DNA of 64,000 nt. Origin: Acheta domesticus (taxonomy: Eukaryota > Arthropoda > Insecta > Orthoptera > Gryllidae). Positions 11,490 to 22,891 of this stretch are shown here, piece by piece; position 1 is the stretch's first letter; each line of letters opens with the position of its first letter. The stretch is from NCBI GenBank assembly GCA_031308135.1, contig JAHLJT010009355.1, positions 1,735,217 through 1,799,216 on the forward strand, given 5' to 3'. The translations under genes were made by a program, and so were the position numbers. A model generated the notes under the pieces. The model saw only the letters and a program-made list of their open reading frames with translations, did not search any database and had not been told where the DNA came from.

Positions 11490-12220
11490 TCCTGTGCATA
11501 TTTATGCCTTGAGGTTTTAGTATGCCCGCTGAGAAACTTCTTTATGGCGCTTTTAAAGTTTCAACATTTTCCCCCTTTTTTTTGTTATTGATATCCTCTT
11601 TTTCATACCACTTATTGTATTTATATTGTAAAAAACCTTATTCGTTATATTGTTTTATCCACCATTGACTACTCTTCTTACCCATTGTAAATATCATCGT
11701 AATTTTTTAAAGCTTTCCACTTTTCACTTGCTAGATCCATTTTTCATACCTCAGTCCTTTTGCTATTCTCGTTTTATTTTTAAACATTGGTTTGGATGTA
11801 CTAAATTTCACTTCTGTTTTTTTTTATTCTCTACATTGACACGGTCAATAGTTATGTTATTTGCTTATTTTGTATATTTTATTTAATTTTGTTCCGTTTC
11901 CATGGCTTCATTTAGTTCATTCCTCTTTAAAGTTATCATTTATTCTATAAATATTTTATTGCACCTTTTTGTAAGTTGAGTAAATAATGCTCTTTCCAAA
12001 TTTCTATATTTTATTCACCTTTAAGAATTTATAGAGAGACCAAGTTGTAAATTCAGTAAATATTTTATTTTTTTCGCATGTATTGATGATTGAGTTGAAA
12101 AGTATTAAAACATTCAATAAAAAAAGAAAAATTGGATAATAATATGGCAAAGAGAGTTAACTTTCTTTACCACATTACATATTTCTTTCTAATTTCGGCT
12201 ACAAATTGTATGAATTTGTT
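11490..12220. other. AT-rich noncoding DNA
   Basis: T-rich on the plus strand with short frames only. Nothing recognised. Confidence 0.45.
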
Positions 12221-12386
12221 CTGTAGTTTTGCACTAATAGTCATTAGTGCAAAACTACTATGTAGGGATAGAAACATTTTGGATCTAGAGGATTTTGTAG
12301 ATTTTCTTCATAATTTCACTTCTAGAAAGCAGGGAGTTAATTCTCTTAGATCTCTTGAGCGTTGTTCTGTAATTTTGCACTAATAT
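12216..12386. mobile_element. Small inverted-repeat element with a perfect 16-bp hairpin
   Basis: Arms 12,223-12,238 and 12,243-12,258 ('gtagttttgcactaat' and its exact reverse complement) form a stem with a 4-nt loop. A third copy, 'gtaattttgcactaat', lies at 12,371-12,386. The last two are inverted relative to each other, so they could be the termini of a miniature element of about 140 bp. The interior (12,276-12,350) recurs at 13,776-13,855, which supports a dispersed family. Confidence 0.55.
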
Positions 12387-12690
12387 TTATTAAATTAAAT
12401 TATATTCCATATTTGCCAAGTCCTCAGGTTAGATGTACATTGAAGTACATCAGAACAACATGTTCGTGTACTTCAGAAATAAACATTGGAAAGGAAATGA
12501 ATAAAGATGCGGCAATATGTGACGCGTAATATGTAAAGAACACGACAAATATATTATTAAATTAATATTTTATTAGAACAATGCATGTAGAGAGATATTA
12601 ATATATAAAAAGAAAAGACAGTCGTGACTTGTTTTGACAACGAAGGAAAGCTGAATACAAGAATGAAAACAAAAGAAATGTAGATTTTGT

Positions 12691-12915
12691 AAAAGTTAGA
12701 TCAGATGCGTTTCGATCACGGTAAGGTGCGGATCGTGAGTTACAGGCAGACACGAGAGGTTTTCTTAAAAGTTATTAGATGCGTTTTGGTCGCGGTGAGG
12801 TGTGGATCATGAGTTGCAGGCAGAGACGAGAGATTTTCTAAAAGTTATTACAAGTGCGTTTGATCGCGGCGAGGTACAGATTGGGAACTGTAGGACGAGA
12901 CGCGAGACTTTCTGA
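12691..12915. repeat. About 75-bp tandem repeat, three copies
   Basis: The phrase 'gatgcgttt..gatcgcggtgaggt' starts near 12,704, 12,778 and 12,853. Each unit ends with 'gacgagag.tttt.taaaag'. Copies are clearly diverged. Confidence 0.75.
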
Positions 12916-12919
12916 AAAA

Positions 12920-13775
12920 TAGTTTGCAGAAGTGAGATGGTAGGGTGACGACACAAGAACATTCGGAAACGACATGAACTTTTGATGGAATATTTAAGTA
13001 CGTAATTATTTACGTGTGTGGATGTAGCAGAAATGGACTTTGCAGCCTAAACAAGAATGATGATTTATGGTGAATGGTAGCAGCAGCCGACGTTCAAGAA
13101 TGCAGTTCAGCTTGTCGGCAGGGAAGTATAATCGGGAGGAAATAAGAACTTGATTCGTCAGAAATCTCGTTGTTCAAGGCTCAAGAATCTCTAAATTTAA
13201 GTAAGATTTAAAATTAAATAAATTGTTTTTTTCAAGTTATTTGATGTCCATCAAAAGGGAATTGTTATCATCAAAAAAATTTCAAAAGGGAATTGTTAAT
13301 ATTTGGGAGGAATTATCGAATTTAAACGATTTTGAAAAAAAAGATTATTGAATAAAGAACGCGGTCGACACTTCATGTCGCCGATGCTACAGCCATGCCA
13401 TTGTTGTCATTAATTGAAATTGAAATTGAAACCGTTCATAAGAAAACATCCTATTCATTTTTGTTATTTGCTCGTAAATATAAAAAGATTACCAACCGAA
13501 ATCTTGTACAAGCGGTGTTTTTCAGCCCATGATGCCAGAAGGAGAACCCTGAGAGTAAATATGGTAATATCACGAAAATAACGCCTGTGGACGTATTACT
13601 AAGCTAGCCACCCAAATTATTGCGTCCATAATTAGGAGCGAACTTAAAATATATAAGTAAATAAATAATTACTTTTATGAGAGAGGGTAGGAAACATTAC
13701 ATGGGCACCATAACGTGAAGTTGAATAGTGTGAAATATAGAGCAAAATCTCGGAACCATTACAAGATATAAGATC
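12920..13775. other. Noncoding stretch with a small local duplication
   Basis: 'aaaagggaattgtta' occurs twice near 13,253-13,290. Otherwise nothing is recognised. Confidence 0.4.
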
Positions 13776-13855
13776 ATTTTGGATCTAGAGGATTCTTTTA
13801 TTCTTTCTTTGTAATTCCACTTCTGGAAAGCAGGAAGTTTACCCTCTTGACGTTT
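13776..13855 (+). mobile_element. Interior fragment of the 12.2-kb small element
   Basis: 'ttttggatctagaggatt' followed by 'aattccacttctggaaagca' parallels 12,276-12,350 (there 'cacttctagaaagcaggga') in order and spacing. The ends are missing. Confidence 0.55.
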
Positions 13856-14300
13856 CCCTCACCGCGAGGTGCATCAAAGCTAAACTTCGTCCGCTTCCTT
13901 TTCCTCCCCCCTCTCCCCCCTCTCCCCCGCTGCGGAGGGCAGCCGGGCCGGGGCTGCACCGACGCCGAGGTTTTTTTCACTCGTTTCCCGAATAAAAAAG
14001 TAGGAAACACCTCCCAGATGAGCACTTGAATATATCATTCACTTAAACGAAATTTTTCATCCATTGCTGACTCGTCAGATCTCCCGCCCGGGGGCGCTAA
14101 AAAAATAAAATAAAAAAAAATGAACTGGATGGCGAAGAAGAGGTCGGGACGCGGGTCCAGGGAATTGAAACACTACTGCTGAAGATATTTTGAATTTGGA
14201 ATGAGAGCGCTCCGCGATTGCGGTCCCGGCGGGGGAAGGACGAATCGAACGATCTCATCTGCATGCAATTTGTTTCCGTGAGAATGACTGCGAGGGACGG

Positions 14301-14333
14301 AGCCAGCCCAGCCCAGCCCAGCCCAGCCCAGCC
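14301..14333. repeat. AGCCC pentanucleotide microsatellite
   Basis: About six uninterrupted copies of 'agccc'. Confidence 0.85.
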
Positions 14334-14339
14334 TGCGGC

Positions 14340-15035
14340 GGTAGGAGGGGTGCTGGCTGCTGGACGAGTGGCGAGGGGAAGAATATGGGCGACAAGGGGG
14401 GAAGGATTAAGAGTGGAAAAAGAGAACAAGAACAGAGTGAAGGGGAAAAAGAGTTTGAGAGAATAAGGGAGTGACGGCAGCTGCTCAGGCGGCAAGAAGA
14501 ATGGGGGCGGCAAAGAAAGGAGGATTAGAGAGTTAAAAAAGATCCCGAGAACAGAGCGTGAAGGAGGGGAAAAAGAGTTTGGGAGGATAGGAGGGGTGAT
14601 GGCAGCCGCTCAGTTCTCAAAGGGAAGAATGTGAGTAACAAAGATGGAAGGATTAGATAGTGTAAGGACCCAAGGACAAAATGAGATGGAAGGGAAAAAG
14701 AGTTTGAGAACAGGAGAGGTTTTGACAGCTGCTCAGGCGGCAAGAGGAGGAATGAGAGGGACAAAGAAGGAAGGAAGAAGTGGAAAAAATTCCCGAGAAC
14801 AGAATGAGAAGGGAAAAAGACATTGAGAGAATAGGAGGGGTGATGGCATCTGCTTGGGGGGCAAGGGGAATAATGAGAGTGACAAAAAAGGGAGGATTAG
14901 AGATTGGAAAAAGAGCTCGAGAACAGTGTGAAGGAGGGGGGAAAAGAGTTGAGATGAGTGAAGGAGGTGATGGAAGCTGCTCATGTTGCAATGGGAAGAA
15001 TGGGGAAACAAAGGAGGAAGGATTCGAGTGTGGAA
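14340..15035. repeat. Purine-rich tandem repeat, unit about 125 bp, 5-6 copies
   Basis: The anchor 'agctgctcaggcggcaag' and its variants recur near 14,350, 14,479, 14,602, 14,727, 14,848 and 14,976. Each is followed by 'gaagaatg', 'acaaag.aggaagg' and 'aaaaagagtttgag'. The plus strand is almost wholly purine. Copies are diverged, so the array is old. Confidence 0.75.
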
Positions 15036-15064
15036 AAGTCAACATAGCTTTCAGTTATTTTCAA

Positions 15065-15160
15065 TATTTGGCGCATTTTGGAATTCTGTTATACTCCCTC
15101 CTCCTCCTCGCTTGGCGAATCGGGGATTTATCGACAATTTCCAAAGCACTCGTGGATATA
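15065..15160 (+). mobile_element. Dispersed repeat shared with 58.7 kb
   Basis: 'ttggcgcattttgg' and 'cggggatttatcgacaattt' followed by 'ccaaagcactcgtgg' are also found, in the same order, at 58,666-58,812. The distal copy has extra sequence between the two blocks. Class unknown. Confidence 0.6.
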
Positions 15161-15169
15161 TGATAATTA

Positions 15170-17340
15170 TCTTAGCTTTCACAAATAATTGTACATAAGG
15201 TGTAAGATGTAATATGGCTTATTTGTTTGCAAATAAGTTACGTTACAACTACGGAGATACACATTCATGTGTAATACATCAACGCTAAGGAAAGGAAGTG
15301 TACCTTAACGGGCGACTAGTGTTTCTGGATTCGGAGTGAAAAGTCACTATTTTTTACCAACCTGCACATTTAATGCTCATTTTAATTTTGATTTACGTTG
15401 CTGATGGGGAAACTACAGACGCAATACAATGACTTCATAGCCCTAAGGTGGCACGCAGAAAGCAATTGAAGCGTTTCACAAGGGGGAAGCCAGCACCGTC
15501 ATGCGGTGTCTTTCTGTAACACTCATTTCTGCCTGCAAAAGCGAATGAAGGCGGTAGACACCTGCCTTATCACAAAGGGCGGTCAAACTGCTTTTAAACG
15601 AGACCTTACACCACGAGAAACAGATAGTTCCTGCCCAGAACAATCAAACTATCAGTAAATTCCTACTGAATTCCAACGTTTTGAGAAAGGCTGCTTATGA
15701 ATTTGCTGATTATAATGGTACGAAATCCACTTTCTCATCAGAGAATAAAATGCCAGGCAAGGAAGTGGATTCATCTTGTGTACTTTGTGCAATGAAAAAG
15801 TGGAGATGATTAACCGACCGAACATGGGGACTAGATGCAGAATGAGAGAAACGGAATTGTGGTATCACCTGAGATGTGAGAAAAGATATTTGTAAGCTAA
15901 AAATAGATCATGCCATATGATAAAAATTGCCCGTTTGAGTCCTAGAAACAGAACTTTAATAATTTTATTTGCCCAAACCAGAGGCCCAATTCATCCCACC
16001 TATGGAGGGCTAATACGGCAACTCAGTGTCATTTTGTAAATGTTATGTCCGAGACATTGGGAAAGAATGATCCATTGTTTAAGTGATGATATCTCTATTT
16101 ACAACCGATTACGATAGCCAATTTTCATAATAAAGAGTTTTCTTTCATTTCGAGTTTTGATGTTTTGATCCGAATTTACCGTAATGTTTGAATTAAAAAC
16201 AGAATGGAATTGTAGAGAATGAACCAAAAATGCCTCGTTAAATGGCTATGTAATTTACAGTTATTTACACTGAATTATGGTAGTCGTAGGTATTACAGGC
16301 TAGAAATCAGCTAATGACTCTTTACAAATTGAATGAAAATGTAATGTGATCTGCAGAAAATATGTTAATTAAACACTCTGCCGATGAACGTACGAAAACG
16401 ATTCGAAAAAGTCAGTGGAAATGTTAATGGAATAAACGCGAGAAGAAAATTTACACTTAGAGCGAACAGAAAATACGTACTAATATAACTAGTGGTACTA
16501 CAATAACACATACTTTCTAGCATTATTTTAGATTTGCAATGATCGAAAAGTCAAAGATTTAAAAGAAAATGATACCTACATTATTCTTTTAAACGTCCCT
16601 GGTTTTATCGATAGAAAAAATAGAGAAAATATTTGAACCTTTTTATAAAAAAACATTTTTTTTCATAATATGCTTCAATTTCAAGCAGAAATTATCCGAA
16701 AACTTTAAAAAAATGTGTACATGGGTTTTTAGAGATCTGAGTTTTTAAAATAGATTTCGTTAAAAAAATATTATCTTCAATATGGTTGTTGCAGGAAAAC
16801 GCAGAAAAAAATGAACTTGCGTTATTTTCGAAAATTAAGGGATTTCAACGAAAACGGGCTCTGCATCATTCTTTTTAGCGTCCTTTAACGCTGTACGAGA
16901 ACAAAGTTCATTGGATCTATTTGGTAGCAAATTTTGAAAATGGTTATTGAATCTTCATGTAAAGTACCTACAGAAATAAAAACATATATATTGAACTCAG
17001 AGAATCTTGAGGCTATTTAAGTTGGTAAAGGAATATCACTTGTGGAGGAAGTCGGTTGAATGATTTGGCGCAAGCCTTGACCACAGCCGGTTGGACTGGC
17101 ACACGTTTTTTCGCCAAACGATTCTTCGGTATCAAGGACCCACACAGCATTGTTTACGGCGATATCATGTGATAAAGGAAGTATATTGCTACCTATAGGA
17201 ATGAGGGTTATCCAATTTTTTCGTTTTTAGGACCAGGCAATAAGTTTTTGTTCCGCATATTGCTTGTCTTCCGGTGCACGATTACAGTACTCTCTCTTCG
17301 TACGAAGTGCCAGAAAGTATGAACATGTGAAAAAGTGCCG
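15170..17340. other. Noncoding stretch, nothing recognised
   Basis: Mostly AT-rich. The part at 15,300-15,700 is less AT-rich and unique-looking. No gene, RNA or repeat family is identified. Confidence 0.4.
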
Positions 17341-17349
17341 ACGCCTCAG

Positions 17350-17508
17350 GAAAGTGTGGGTGTGTGGGTGTATGTGGATGTGTGGGTGGTGTGGATGTGT
17401 GTGGGTGTATGTGGATGTATGTGGGTGTATGTGGATGTGTGTGGGTGTGTGTGGATGTGTGTGTGATTGATGTGGTGTGTGTGCGTGTTTGTGTATGGTG
17501 TGTGTTTG

Positions 17509-17579
<71 letters not shown>

Positions 17580-17620
17580 TGTACATGGGTATTTGTGCGT
17601 GTGTGTGGGTGGGTGTGGCG
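17350..17620. repeat. TG microsatellite with GTGGATG-type minisatellite
   Basis: Units such as 'tgtgggtgtatgtggatg' lead into long TG runs broken by 'tttg', ending near 17,620. Cys/Val- and His/Thr-rich frames through it are artefacts of the dinucleotide. Confidence 0.9.
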
Positions 17621-17769
17621 AGGGGCGCTGGGAGGCGGCGTGGCGTGGCGGGGAGCGACTATCGATTGTGGCGCCGGCGCCTCGCGCGCCTCGCCAGGAG
17701 TCGATACAAACGGCCGCGCGGGCGCACATCGCTGTGGCGCCTCGACTCGCGCGCTGAGACGCTCTGGCG

Positions 17770-18622
17770 CAGGGCCACACATCACGTTCTAGTTAAGCCG
17801 CGGGCCGCCACGCAATTTTGCCGCACATCTGCAATTTACAATCAACCTGGAGTCTTTTTGAACCCCAAGCTTTAGTGACAATTGGAATGGTAACCACGAA
17901 ATGTCTATGGCATTATACTGAGTATAAATAATTGTTTATATATAAGAATACATTTTATCACTTATTTTCAATAATATAGTAAATATAATTTCCTTAAATT
18001 ATATATTTCATGAAAAGAATAGCCTCTACCATACGTAACTTTCATTTTTGATACATAATGGTTCAGAAATATTTTTAGTTATTTACGAAAGTTATTTTGA
18101 GATGAATCAAATACTGACTGTAAAAGACACAATATTTGAAGTTCATGGCAAGATATTTCAAATGAGAATAGGAAGCTAACACGCTATACCTCAGATCAAA
18201 CCAGTCTCGTGTAACGAAAAAGAATTAATAACTCTCTAATAAAATTTGGAAAATATGTGAAAATGGTTTCGTACCTGCTTAATAAGTGCACGCAGGAATA
18301 TCTAGAAGACTGAAATTATCCTGCAAATATTCAGGGAAATATTAAAAAAATTAACGATGATGGGATCCAAAAAGACCCCAGATATGGTGCAAGGGTTAAG
18401 AAGGGTTTTCCCCCCTAACTACTGAGATTATTCTGAAACAAATATATTAGATACGACTTTTATTTAACTTACTGAATGATTAATGTACATACATTCAGAA
18501 AATTAACATATCATTAAATAAAAATAAGCTGAGTAGTGCAATTGAAATGTCATAATAAAACTTTTCAAAGCAGTGGCGGTCCGCACGAAAAGATCCGGCG
18601 GGTCGCCAGTTGGAAAGCCCTG
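17770..18622. mobile_element. hAT-type miniature element with 8-bp target duplication
   Basis: The left end 'cagggccacac' (missing part of the terminal repeat) and the right end 'gttggaaagccctg' are flanked by ctctggcg (17,762-17,769) and ctctagcg (18,623-18,630), a 7/8-matching 8-bp duplication. Terminal CAGGG/CCCTG plus an 8-bp nnnTAnnn duplication is characteristic of Buster/Charlie-type hAT elements (family knowledge). No transposase is present. The outer parts match the 287-bp copy at 35,625-35,911; the excess is a nested insertion. Confidence 0.85.
17815..18395 (-). mobile_element. TTAA-target (piggyBac-type) miniature element nested in the hAT element
   Basis: The interior aligns along its length with the reverse complement of the clean element at 45,155-45,726, including 'gtgaaaatggttt', 'aaaatttggaaaat' and the subterminal 'ccaaaaagacccc'. 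The right end is '...tgcaagggTTAA' with TTAA at 18,396-18,399. The left TTAA has decayed; the boundary is about 17,811-17,819. TTAA duplication and CCC-starting ends are piggyBac hallmarks. Confidence 0.8.
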
Positions 18623-18982
18623 CTCTAGCGCTGCACTGAGTTCTTGGTTTTATTGCACGATGTGGTGACAATACAATGCTCAACCACGCGGATTTTCAGT
18701 TGTTTGAAGCGAGTAATTTCGCACAAAGGTAATACGAAAAGAGAAACAATGGCAGTATCTCTTGTCCGTAACTCACTGAATTCTACTACTCCACACATGT
18801 TCTTGTGGGTTTTCACTCATTCAGGTTAGGCACCTGACCAGTGGCCCTCATCCCTTGCGTATCTACAAGTACACCGTTTGGCCTCGTATTCCGACACACC
18901 GACACGCGATGCCCAAACACGTGGAGTATGCACGTATGCTCATAGGTTGTCTGGGTCGTCTCGCCAGCTCGAGACTATCTAT

Positions 18983-19213
18983 AGTGCGATATTCCTAACT
19001 TTGCCTGTCAAGGCCCGTCTCCGCGGTGGAATATGTCACGGTATTTGGCGTCTTTCTCAGTCGTGCCACTAGACGTCGCATGACCGCGACCGTACCAAGC
19101 AGTGCTTGCGATCATGCGACATCTAGTGGCAGGACCGAGAAAGACGCGAAATGCCGTGTGATATTCCATCGTGGCCATAGGGGCTTAAGAGGCAGAGGTA
19201 GAAAAATCGCACA
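18983..19213. mobile_element. 231-bp foldback element, copy 1
   Basis: The two halves are imperfect reverse complements over about 105 bp each, with almost no loop near 19,097-19,102. The inner arm words are 'gtcgcatga', 'ctagtggca' and 'gcgtctttctc', and the outer word is 'gtgcgat'. The inner half is homologous to the foldback at 49,200-49,432. No coding capacity. Confidence 0.8.
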
Positions 19214-19409
19214 ATATTTTCTGTGCTTGTACTGGAGCTGTTGACACAGGTCGCTTCGTTCAGGACAAATCCCCCAATACCCATGAGTATCGGACTCCAC
19301 CACGACGAAGCCAAGAGCCCGACTGGGGGGCACGGAGCCCCCAAACCATCTGCTCACAGGGACCTTTGACCATTAGAACAAGATGTATGCGTGTCATAAA
19401 ACGTGCATA

Positions 19410-20154
19410 CAGGGTGAGACAGGAGGAAAGGTACATGCTTTGAGGAGTGATACTATTGATTCTGAGCAAAAAGCTTCTAATAAACATATGCCACTTTCTT
19501 AACCGTTTCAGTGTAAACTGGTCCAGTTGTTTTAGATAACCTTTTTAACGAAACATGAAATCTTGATTTTCTTCAAAACGTGTGACCAGAATACATGGAG
19601 GATATCCCTTTTGCAATATGAGCTCGTATGTACTTTCAGCATGACGGAGCTACTGCACATTCCGTACAAGTGATACAGTAACTCAACGAAACGTATCCTG
19701 TCGTTGGATCGGTCGCCGTGGAGTCATTGCTTGGCCTCCGAGGTCACCCGATCTTACCCCGATTGTGTTCGGGTTGGCTTATGAGCGAAGTCTACAAGCG
19801 CAGAGTGGACACGAGAGGATCTGCTTGCTCGAATTGTAGATGCTTGTGCTCAAGTAAAGGAATGCAGAAATGAGCTCGTATCAGCAACACAACACCTGCC
19901 TACAAGTGCAGTAAAATGCATTAAAGTTGACGGTCGACTGTTTGAACATCTTTTGTGTGAAAATTTACACCGTTGAACCAGCCATAACAGTATCTTCATT
20001 TACTGTCACCTGCACTTTTCCCGTTCCTGGTTGTTTTCATTAGTTTACCCTGAAACGGGTAAGAAAAGGACATATGTTTATTACAAGTTTTTTGTTAAGT
20101 ATCACCGGTAGTATCACCCCTCAAAGCATGCTCCTTTCTTTCTGCCTCACCCTG
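19410..20154 (+). mobile_element. mariner-like element, both termini and TA flanks kept
   Basis: Terminal inverted repeats of about 50 bp start 'cagggtgagacaggagg' (left) and, on the reverse strand, 'cagggtgaggcagaaag' (right). Each carries 'catgctttgagg' and 'gtgatacta'. TA dinucleotides flank both ends (19,408-19,409 and 20,155-20,156), as expected for Tc1/mariner insertion. At 745 bp it is internally deleted compared with a typical element of well over 1 kb. Confidence 0.88.
19585..19976 (+). pseudogene. Decayed mariner-like transposase, C-terminal part
   Basis: Reading across frames gives 'MYFQHDGATAHSVQV', then 'RWIGRRG.IAWPPRSPDLTP', then 'VDTREDLLARIVDACAQV', and finally 'RLFEHLLCENLHR' before a stop at 19,974-19,976. 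These are the catalytic-domain motifs of the Tc1/mariner DDE transposases widespread in arthropods (HDGA with a catalytic Asp; WPPRSPDLTP near the third acidic residue). In-frame stops and frameshifts show it is dead, and the N-terminal DNA-binding part is deleted. It sits between the element's terminal repeats. Confidence 0.85.
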
Positions 20155-20159
20155 TATTT

Positions 20160-21895
20160 GTAAATGCCTCGACGATGGCGGACATGAGCTATTAGGCCAA
20201 ATTCGGCCACTGCCTCGGAGCACAAAGCCGAGCGGTGGCTGCTCCCGGTCAGAGCGTTTCCAGGAGTGGCTTAAAGCTGAGCACGTGACTCCGGTGGCAA
20301 CACGTTTCTCAAAAATGTAGTTTAGATATTTATTATTTCCGCAGGTAGGTTTATTCAACCTGGTGGCGGAACACAAAAATTTAGATATTATATTTAGGAA
20401 TTAAATATAATGTAACTTAAAATTATTTTAAGCCAATAATAATAATAATAATAATAACAATGTTAATAATAAAGGCATTAATAACAATAACCGCATTTAT
20501 TCTACATTTATGGTGGTCCGGTACAGATAATTTATACTAACAAATATACGACTTCTTATATACTGCACTGCACTTCACCACACTTGCACTTCACTTCTCT
20601 TTCTACTTGCACTACACTTCACAAGACGTCACCACACTTCAATACGAATACAAAAATGATGGTAATATACTAATAAATAGACTATATTACTTCATAAATT
20701 TGAAAATTTTCCTTTGCAATATTGTGCAATATCTTCTGAGGTCGGCCACTCACCCCACCCCCTTCAGTTGTGATCTTTGGGTAGCGGAATGCAATATTTT
20801 ACTAATTTGTAGGTGATAGCAATTGGTTACAATTTTTTGAAAATGTAGCCCTTATTTTAGTATTCTTTTCATTGGAAAATTTGCATGCAGGCATAAATTA
20901 TTTCTAAATAGTAAACTTTGAATATTTACATGATGAGTCCTTTACTGGAGACAGCAAGCGTAAATGCATTTCAGACCCGCGCAAGTGTTATACATTTATT
21001 CTGAAAGTGATAGAACTCCTTGTTCTTTCTGTAGACGACATAGCTCATCACAATAAAAATGAATCACAGAAGATTGCAATATATTTATTTTGATAGTGGT
21101 ACAACTCCTGTAGAACAGCTACGTGGTTTTCTACAAGTCTCGTGATGATTGATTTTCGAGATTTTTATGGCTTCTGCAGAGATAAGATGATAAAGAGATT
21201 AATCCAGATTCGGTGTTAGGAACATCAAGTAATATAATTATGTCGCACATTTTTTATTTACTGACGGATTGAGAGTTATAGTGGTCGGGAGGAGGCAGGT
21301 GGTATTCCGGGAAGGTGAAAGATATTTAACTGATATGTCAGTTTTCGGCGCGTGATGGAACCATACTCATAGGTTGACTGCACCGATGAATCGTTTCCAT
21401 GATTTTCTTGATCGTTTTAGGTGAGTGTCGCCGCGTCAGAGTATACAAGAGGTCAGGAAAAGCCCGACCTTGCAATCATTTCCCTTAATCCGGACTGGTC
21501 GCGGGGGAGGGGGGGTCCTTCTTGACCCTCTGCGGGAGGCCTCGCTGACCACACAACTGCGCGGGATTAACGTTGCAAAAAAATAAGAAATAATAATATT
21601 AAGAACATAAATCAAGATATTGGAAGTTTGTGACTCCTAAAATTGATAGTTTCCTACAACCCTAATATCAGCTTAGATGACAAGAACTGATTCAACCCGC
21701 ACTTGATTTGTATCATGCAAAATATAATAATAAAATATTAATTTCGTCTAATAGATCTTTTCCATTTTATAATATATGCCTGTTTACATAAAAGCTTTTA
21801 TTTTTTACGAATAACACTTCTTATGATAGACAAATAAATTAATCAAATGGATTATGTGAATCGCAGACAATTCCGGTTATCTTCTAGTGTTTAGG
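20160..21895. other. Noncoding stretch with AAT microsatellite
   Basis: An AAT-triplet run lies at about 20,436-20,460. 'cacttcac'-type low-complexity DNA lies at 20,565-20,645. The stretch 21,270-21,560 is GC-richer and unique-looking. No gene is recognised. Confidence 0.4.
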
Positions 21896-21900
21896 GGGTG

Positions 21901-22530
21901 GATTTGAATGAAATGTCATTTTCTTTTCACTTGAGAACAATGTCGTTTAAAATTGAATTTTATTTTATGTTATGACAAAAGGAAATTATCCATTTTGTCA
22001 TTTTTTTTTGCATTTTCTGTCTATTTTGACTAAAGTCATTTTTTTACATTTTCCCGTCATTTTAATGCATTTTTCGCTGGTTATATTGATTTTAATGGGA
22101 CTTGCTTCGAAGAATATTTGCGGGTTGCAACAAATATTCACCACAAAATTCATGCGTAGCCTATTCGATTTCTCCGCAGTTACATTGTAATGTCAGACGT
22201 TGTGAGTACTATGGAAGGTTCTTGTGGTGCCTGTTGGCGCCATTGTCAGTTTGGCCGATTTCGCGATAAACAAATCCAGTGATTTTCTTTTAAAGAACAG
22301 TCCAAACCAGAAATTTGCGAGCTGAGTTCACATGAACAAAAGGAAGAAGCCTCGATCACATCACTAATAAATCCAACAGCTTTGTTGTTCAACACAAGTG
22401 ATTTTAATCAAAATTTTTACGGCATTTTTCTTTGTTTTTAGGTAATTTTAAAAACATTTTTAGAGCATTTTATTGATAATTTTTGGCAACGTTTTAGGTT
22501 ATCAAAATCGGTCCCTACTTATAAGTTTCA
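21901..22530 (+). mobile_element. Unclassified dispersed repeat, about 630 bp, copy 1
   Basis: It aligns nearly end to end with the reverse complement of 45,965-46,632. Shared blocks in the same order are 'gacaaaaggaaat..ccatttt', 'attcgatttct.cgc', 'gtaatgtcagac.ttg', 'ctgagttcac.tgaacaaa', 'tccaacagctt' and 'cctacttataag'. No conserved frame was found. It may be a decayed internal part of a larger transposon. Confidence 0.75.
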
Positions 22531-22539
22531 CACAGTGTA

Positions 22540-22848
22540 AATGGTGATGAATTTATAAAAGTTAAATATTAAATCTTCTTTCCATTTTATTCATCCATTT
22601 TTAAAATCATGGCAAAATGTTAAAAACTATATTGATACACTAATTTCAATTTGTAATACTTCAAAATTGTTTGAGTCTGAATTTTGTACGTACAAATGTA
22701 ATAGAGAATTCTGTAAATTAATAACCCGATACCCTCTGTTCGAGGTTGCGATACAAACGCGTTTTAGTTATTCAATGCAAGGTCGAAATAATATGATGCA
22801 TTTTAATTCATTTAAATATCCAGTTTTACTGAAAAGTTAATAGACACA

Positions 22849-22891
<43 letters not shown>

